DNA of 64,000 nucleotides. It comes from DASZIT01 sp963709665. GTDB taxonomy: Bacteria; Actinomycetota; Acidimicrobiia; Acidimicrobiales; RAAP-2. A model generated the notes under the pieces. It did no database searches, had not been told where the DNA came from, and worked only from the letters and a program-made list of their open reading frames with translations. Positions within the stretch are counted from its first letter, which is position 1; each line of letters opens with the position of its first letter. The stretch spans positions 247,241 through 311,240 of the forward strand of contig CAVPWU010000001.1 of the NCBI GenBank assembly GCA_963709665.1, given 5' to 3'. The translations under genes and the position numbers were made by a program. Shown in pieces: positions 58,901-64,000 of the stretch.

Positions 58901-61900
58901 CCCTCACCGTGGTCAAGTCGGTCACCTCCACCGGCCCCTACAACACCGTCGGCCAGACCGTCACCTACCAGTTCGTGGCCAAGAACACCGGCAACGTGAC
59001 CCTGACCACCGTGGGCATCAACGACACCCAGACCGCCCCGGCCGGGAGCCTCGCCTCCGGCCCCACCTGCACCGGCCTGGCCACCCCCACGGCCACCTGC
59101 AGCGGGTCCTCGACCACCCTGGCCCCCGGACAGTCGGCCACCTTCACCGCCACCTACACGCTGACCCAGGCCGACCTCAACAACGGCTCGGTGGCCGACT
59201 CCGCCACCGCCAGCGGCACCCCGCCCACCGGCCCGGTGGTCACCTCCGCCCCGTCGACGGCCACCGTCCCCACCGCCCAGAGCACCGGGATCACCGTCCT
59301 CAAGTCGGTCACCTCCACCGGCCCCTACAACGCCGTCGGCCAGACCGTCGCCTACCAGTTCGTGGCCACCAACACCGGCAACGTCACCCTCACCGGCGTC
59401 TCCGTCGCCGACACCCAGACCGCCCCGGCCGGGAGCCTCGCCTCCGGCCCCACCTGCACCGGCCTGGCCACCCCGACGGCCTCCTGCTCGGGCTCGACCA
59501 CCACCTTGGCCCCCGGACAGTCGGCCACCTTCGTCGCCACCTACCTCCTCACCCAGGCCGACCTGAACAACGGCTCGGTCCATGACTCCGCCACCGCCAG
59601 CGGCACCCCGCCCACCGGCCCGGTGGTCACCTCCACCCCGTCGACGGCCACCGTCCCGGTCGCCCAGACCTCGGCGCTGACCGTCCTCAAGTCGGTCACC
59701 TCCACGGGCCCCTACAAGACGGTGGGCCAGACCGTCGCCTACCAGTTCGTGGCCACCAACACCGGCAACGTCACCCTCACCGGCGTCTCCGTCGCCGACA
59801 CCCAGACCGCCCCGGCCGGGAGCCTGGCCTCCGGCCCCACCTGCACCGGCCTGGCCACCCCGACGGCCTCCTGCTCGGGCTCGACCACCACCCTCCTCCC
59901 CGGGCAGTCGGCCACCTTCGTCGCCACCTACCTCCTCACCCAGGCCGACCTCGACAACGGCTCGGTCCATGACTCCGCCACCGCCAGCGGCACCCCGCCC
60001 ACCGGCCCGGTGGTCACCTCCGCCCCGTCGACGGCCACGGTGACCATCGCCCAGGCCCCGACGTTGACCGTCACCAAGACCTCGACCACCGCCGACGTCC
60101 AGTCGGTGGGCCAGGTGGTGCCCTACACCTTCGTGGCCACCAACACCGGCAACGTCACCCTCACCGGGGTGGGGATCACCGACACCCAGACCGCCCCGTC
60201 GCTCAACACCTCGCTGTCGGCCATCACCTGCCAGAGCCTGGCCACCCCGACCGCCACCTGCTCGGGCTCGACCACCACCCTCCTCCCCGGGCAGAGTGCC
60301 ACCTTTGCCGCCAACTACACGGTGACGGCCGCCGACCTCACCCACGGCTCGGTGGCCGACTCGGCCACCGCCACCGGCACCCCGCCCATCGGCAGCCCGG
60401 TGACCAGCCCCCCGGCCACCCTGTCCCTCCCGGCCGCCACCTTGACGGTGGCCAAGTCGGTCACCTCCACCGGCCCCTACAACACCGTCGGCCAGACCGT
60501 CACCTACAAGTTCGTGGCCACCAACACCGGGACCACCAGCCTCACCGGGGTGTCCATCACCGACACCCAGACCGCCCCGTCGCTCAACACCTCGCTGTCG
60601 GCCATCACCTGCCAGAGCCTGGCCACCCCCACCGCCACCTGCTCGGGGACCTCGACCACCCTGGCCGCCGGCCAGAGTGCGACCTTCACCGCCACCTACA
60701 CGCTGACCCAGGCCGACCTCGACCACGGCTCGGTGGCCGACTCCGCCACCGCCACCGGCACCCCGCCGTCGGGGACGCCCATCACCAGCTCGCCGTCGAC
60801 GGCCACGGTGACCGCCACCCAGACCCCGGGCCTGACGGTGACCAAGACCACCACCCTCCCCAGCTACAACACCCTGGGGGAGGCCATCCCCTACACCATC
60901 ACCGCCACCAACACCGGGAACGTCACCCTCACCGCCGTCAACGTCACCGACGCCAACGCCACCATCACCAGCTGCAGCCCGGCCCTCCCGGTGGCCACCC
61001 TGGCGCCCAACGCCTCGATCACCTGCTCGGCCACCCACACCGTCACCCAGGCCGACCTCGACGCCACCGGCGTCACCAACGTGGCCACCGGCACCGGCAC
61101 CCCGCCCACCGGCCCGCCCGTCACCACCAACTCGCCGCCGGTCATCGTCCCCTCGTCGCCGGCCCCCGCCCTCACCGTGGTCAAGTCGGTCACCTCCACC
61201 GGCCCCTACAACACCGTCGGCCAGACCGTCACCTACCAGTTCGTGGCCAAGAACACCGGCAACGTGACCCTGACCACCGTGGGCATCAACGACACCCAGA
61301 CCGCCCCGGCCGGGAGCCTCGCCTCCGGCCCCACCTGCACCGGCCTGGCCACCCCCACGGCCACCTGCAGCGGGTCCTCGACCACCCTGGCCCCCGGACA
61401 GTCGGCCACCTTCACCGCCACCTACACGCTGACCCAGGCCGACCTCAACAACGGCTCGGTGGCCGACTCCGCCACCGCCAGCGGCACCCCGCCCACCGGC
61501 CCGGTGGTCACCTCCGCCCCGTCGACGGCCACCGTCCCCACCGCCCAGAGCACCGGGATCACCGTCCTCAAGTCGGTCACCTCCACCGGCCCCTACAACG
61601 CCGTCGGCCAGACCGTCGCCTACCAGTTCGTGGCCACCAACACCGGCAACGTCACCCTCACCGGCGTCTCCGTCGCCGACACCCAGACCGCCCCGGCCGG
61701 GAGCCTCGCCTCCGGCCCCACCTGCACCGGCCTGGCCACCCCGACGGCCTCCTGCTCGGGCTCGACCACCACCTTGGCCCCCGGACAGTCGGCCACCTTC
61801 GTCGCCACCTACCTCCTCACCCAGGCCGACCTGAACAACGGCTCGGTCCATGACTCCGCCACCGCCAGCGGCACCCCGCCCACCGGCCCGGTGGTCACCT

Positions 61901-64000
61901 CCACCCCGTCGACGGCCACCGTCCCGGTCGCCCAGACCTCGGCGCTGACCGTCCTCAAGTCGGTCACCTCCACGGGCCCCTACAAGACGGTGGGCCAGAC
62001 CGTCGCCTACCAGTTCGTGGCCACCAACACCGGCAACGTCACCCTCACCGGCGTCTCCGTCGCCGACACCCAGACCGCCCCGGCCGGGAGCCTCGCCTCC
62101 GGCCCCACCTGCACCGGCCTGGCCACCCCGACGGCCTCCTGCTCGGGCTCGACCACCACCCTCCTCCCCGGGCAGTCGGCCACCTTCGTCGCCACCTACC
62201 TCCTCACCCAGGCCGACCTCGACAACGGCTCGGTCCATGACTCCGCCACCGCCAGCGGCACCCCGCCCACCGGCCCGGTGGTCACCTCCGCCCCGTCGAC
62301 GGCCACGGTGACCATCGCCCAGGCCCCGACGTTGACCGTCACCAAGACCTCGACCACCGCCGACGTCCAGTCGGTGGGCCAGGTGGTGCCCTACACCTTC
62401 GTGGCCACCAACACCGGCAACGTCACCCTCACCGGGGTGGGGATCACCGACACCCAGACCGCCCCGTCGCTCAACACCTCGCTGTCGGCCATCACCTGCC
62501 AGAGCCTGGCCACCCCGACCGCCACCTGCTCGGGCTCGACCACCACCCTCCTCCCCGGGCAGAGTGCCACCTTTGCCGCCAACTACACGGTGACGGCCGC
62601 CGACCTCACCCACGGCTCGGTGGCCGACTCGGCCACCGCCACCGGCACCCCGCCCACCGGCAGCCCGGTGACCAGCCCCCCGGCCACCCTGTCCCTCCCG
62701 GCCGCCACCTTGACGGTGGCCAAGTCGGTCACCTCCACCGGCCCCTACAACACCGTCGGCCAGACCGTCACCTACAAGTTCGTGGCCACCAACACCGGGA
62801 CCACCAGCCTCACCGGGGTGTCCATCACCGACACCCAGACCGCCCCGTCGCTCAACACCTCGCTGTCGGCCATCACCTGCCAGAGCCTGGCCACCCCCAC
62901 CGCCACCTGCTCGGGGACCTCGACCACCCTGGCCGCCGGCCAGAGTGCGACCTTCACCGCCACCTACACGCTGACCCAGGCCGACCTCGACCACGGCTCG
63001 GTGGCCGACTCCGCCACCGCCACCGGCACCCCGCCGTCGGGGACGCCCATCACCAGCTCCCCGTCGACGGCCACGGTGACCGCCACCCAGACCCCGGGCC
63101 TGACGGTGACCAAGACCACCACCCTCCCCAGCTACAACACCCTGGGGGAGGCCATCCCCTACACCATCACCGCCACCAACACCGGGAACGTCACCCTCAC
63201 CGCCGTCAACGTCACCGACGCCAACGCCACCATCACCAGCTGCAGCCCGGCCCTCCCGGTGGCCACCCTGGCGCCCAACGCCTCGATCACCTGCTCGGCC
63301 ACCCACACCGTCACCCAGGCCGACCTCGACGCCACCGGCGTCACCAACGTGGCCACCGGCACCGGCACCCCGCCCACCGGCCCGCCCGTCACCACCAACT
63401 CGCCGCCGGTCATCGTCCCCTCGTCGCCGGCCCCCGCCCTCACCGTGGTCAAGTCGGTCACCTCCACCGGCCCCTACAACACCGTCGGCCAGACCGTCAC
63501 CTACCAGTTCGTGGCCAAGAACACCGGCAACGTGACCCTGACCACCGTGGGCATCAACGACACCCAGACCGCCCCGGCCGGGAGCCTCGCCTCCGGCCCC
63601 ACCTGCACCGGCCTGGCCACCCCCACGGCCACCTGCAGCGGGTCCTCGACCACCCTGGCCCCCGGACAGTCGGCCACCTTCACCGCCACCTACACGCTGA
63701 CCCAGGCCGACCTCAACAACGGCTCGGTGGCCGACTCCGCCACCGCCAGCGGCACCCCGCCCACCGGCCCGGTGGTCACCTCCGCCCCGTCGACGGCCAC
63801 CGTCCCCACCGCCCAGAGCACCGGGATCACCGTCCTCAAGTCGGTCACCTCCACCGGCCCCTACAACGCCGTCGGCCAGACCGTCGCCTACCAGTTCGTG
63901 GCCACCAACACCGGCAACGTCACCCTCACCGGCGTCTCCGTCGCCGACACCCAGACCGCCCCGGCCGGGAGCCTCGCCTCCGGCCCCACCTGCACCGGCC
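49972..64000 (+). CDS. Giant secreted DUF11-repeat surface protein, broken frame, 3' incomplete
   Basis: Start: GTG at 49972 (coupled to the upstream frame); GTG 49957 is an alternative. A signal peptide covers about the first 40 residues (RRRKYS, then VVTLSLVLALSGLLASVV). Next comes a propeller-like head of about 240 residues (repeated DTIYGVTQAGTIYSM and GNGDFTFDSNGNLYLTSS strands), three prealbumin/SpaA-like units (51181-52317), and then about 31 DUF11-type domains of 126-130 residues. Each of these has a 'TVVKSVTSTGPYNTVGQTV' opening, VTDTQTAPAG and TYTLTQADLNNGSV. Ser/Thr/Pro-rich and Cys-poor, it is a typical adhesin stalk. The frame is 1 to 53649, then breaks at 53650 (extra G), 58487 (extra C), about 58744 and about 58890 (+2 bases); from 58900 it returns to frame 1 and is open to the window end. 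As sequenced, the first frame stops at 58491. Confidence 0.8.
51181..52317 (+). repeat. Three prealbumin-like units
   Basis: Three tandem units of 381, 378 and 378 bases starting at 51181, 51562 and 51940. Each begins TLQVTKALG and contains QFTTQIRTGSATGTVVNSTT and TYYVTEAAAGTTTL. The fold is the Ig-like, collagen-binding/SpaA type often found in surface stalks. Pairwise identity is visibly high but not exact. Confidence 0.85.
52327..53860 (+). repeat. Four single DUF11-type units
   Basis: Units start at 52327, 52693, 53083 and 53473 (spacing 366, 390, 390, 388). They are the most diverged copies and precede the nested arrays. The last is one base too long because of the extra G at 53650. 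Confidence 0.8.
53861..58487 (+). repeat. 1542-bp four-domain higher-order repeat, three copies
   Basis: Copies start at 53861, 55403 and 56945. Each contains domains of 387, 378, 390 and 387 bases in fixed order (types A, B, C, D). Copies 1 and 2 are nearly identical base for base; copy 3 differs in its first domain (VAYQFVATNTGNVTLTGVGV and PAGSLTSG). Near-identity implies recent expansion by recombination or assembly stacking. Confidence 0.88.
58903..64000 (+). repeat. 2268-bp six-domain higher-order repeat, 2 complete copies plus part
   Basis: Copies start at 58903 and 61171, and a third starts at 63439 and is cut by the window end. Each holds six domains (four of the familiar kinds, one with TVLKSVTSTGPYK, and one with TKTTTLPSYNTLGEAIPYT). 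Copies 1 and 2 differ at only a few bases over 2.2 kb. Confidence 0.88.

Noticed and set aside
53621..63306. Very long antisense open frames (over 1500 codons) in the repeat region
   Set aside because: They are read on the opposite strand of the repeats, are rich in Gly/Arg, and repeat with the same period. They are shadows caused by high GC and the absence of T-rich stop codons, not genes.
52755..63689. Repeated 62-63-codon minus-strand frames in the giant gene
   Set aside because: They recur with the repeat period and are antisense copies of one segment, not small genes.
53861..64000. CRISPR array
   Set aside because: Repeats are contiguous, several hundred bases long and coding. There are no short repeats with unique spacers and no cas genes.

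Overview
The window comes from a high-GC Gram-positive chromosome, most likely an Acidimicrobiia-like member of the Actinomycetota. The evidence is the strong G/C third-position bias, frequent GTG starts, a mycothiol-dependent formaldehyde dehydrogenase, an F420-type oxidoreductase, a class-F-like sortase, an actinobacterial-type SOS box and a secreted Rpf-like protein carrying 'DGGxFAFGDA' repeats. The taxonomic call is inference; there is no rRNA here.

Layout. 1-5.3 kb: patatin hydrolase, 3Fe-4S ferredoxin, gltX, a YdcF-like protein, and a coupled FAD oxidase/phosphonatase pair that looks like a small phosphonate pathway. 5.4-6.4 kb: tRNA-Gln(CTG), tRNA-Glu(CTC) and a VapBC module with paired palindromic operators. 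6.4-18.7 kb: mixed metabolism (arylsulfotransferase-family protein, methyltransferase, acetoacetyl-CoA synthetase, FAH-family hydrolase, Rpf-like surface protein, sulfatase, haloalkane dehalogenase, DsbA-like protein). 18.8-23.7 kb: the giant helicase Lhr, broken in a C7 run, and a GNAT enzyme. 23.8-30.2 kb: a surface and signalling block with a secreted protein, a helix-turn-helix protein sharing a three-site operator, a DUF3494 surface protein coupled to its sortase, a winged-helix regulator and a CHASE-GGDEF-EAL c-di-GMP enzyme. 30.3-34.5 kb: a YdeI-like protein, AlkB under a probable LexA box, a HAD phosphatase and an MFS pump. 34.6-44.1 kb: four export modules (MarR with a heterodimeric ABC exporter; MFS with a thioesterase, divergent from an HxlR regulator; MMPL). 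44.3-49.5 kb: F420-type enzyme, VOC protein, gabT (frameshifted), a small membrane protein, and mscR with an MBL hydrolase.

49.5-64 kb: a long leader followed by a giant secreted repeat protein that runs off the window. After a propeller-like head and three prealbumin-like units come about 31 DUF11-like domains. These are built as nested higher-order repeats: three copies of a 1542-bp, four-domain unit, then more than two copies of a 2268-bp, six-domain unit. Four reading-frame breaks interrupt it.

The main themes are extracellular surface display (sortase and substrate, Rpf-like protein, giant adhesin), regulated efflux with readable operators, and several single-base frame breaks. The C7-tract breaks in lhr and gabT need re-sequencing before they are called biological.
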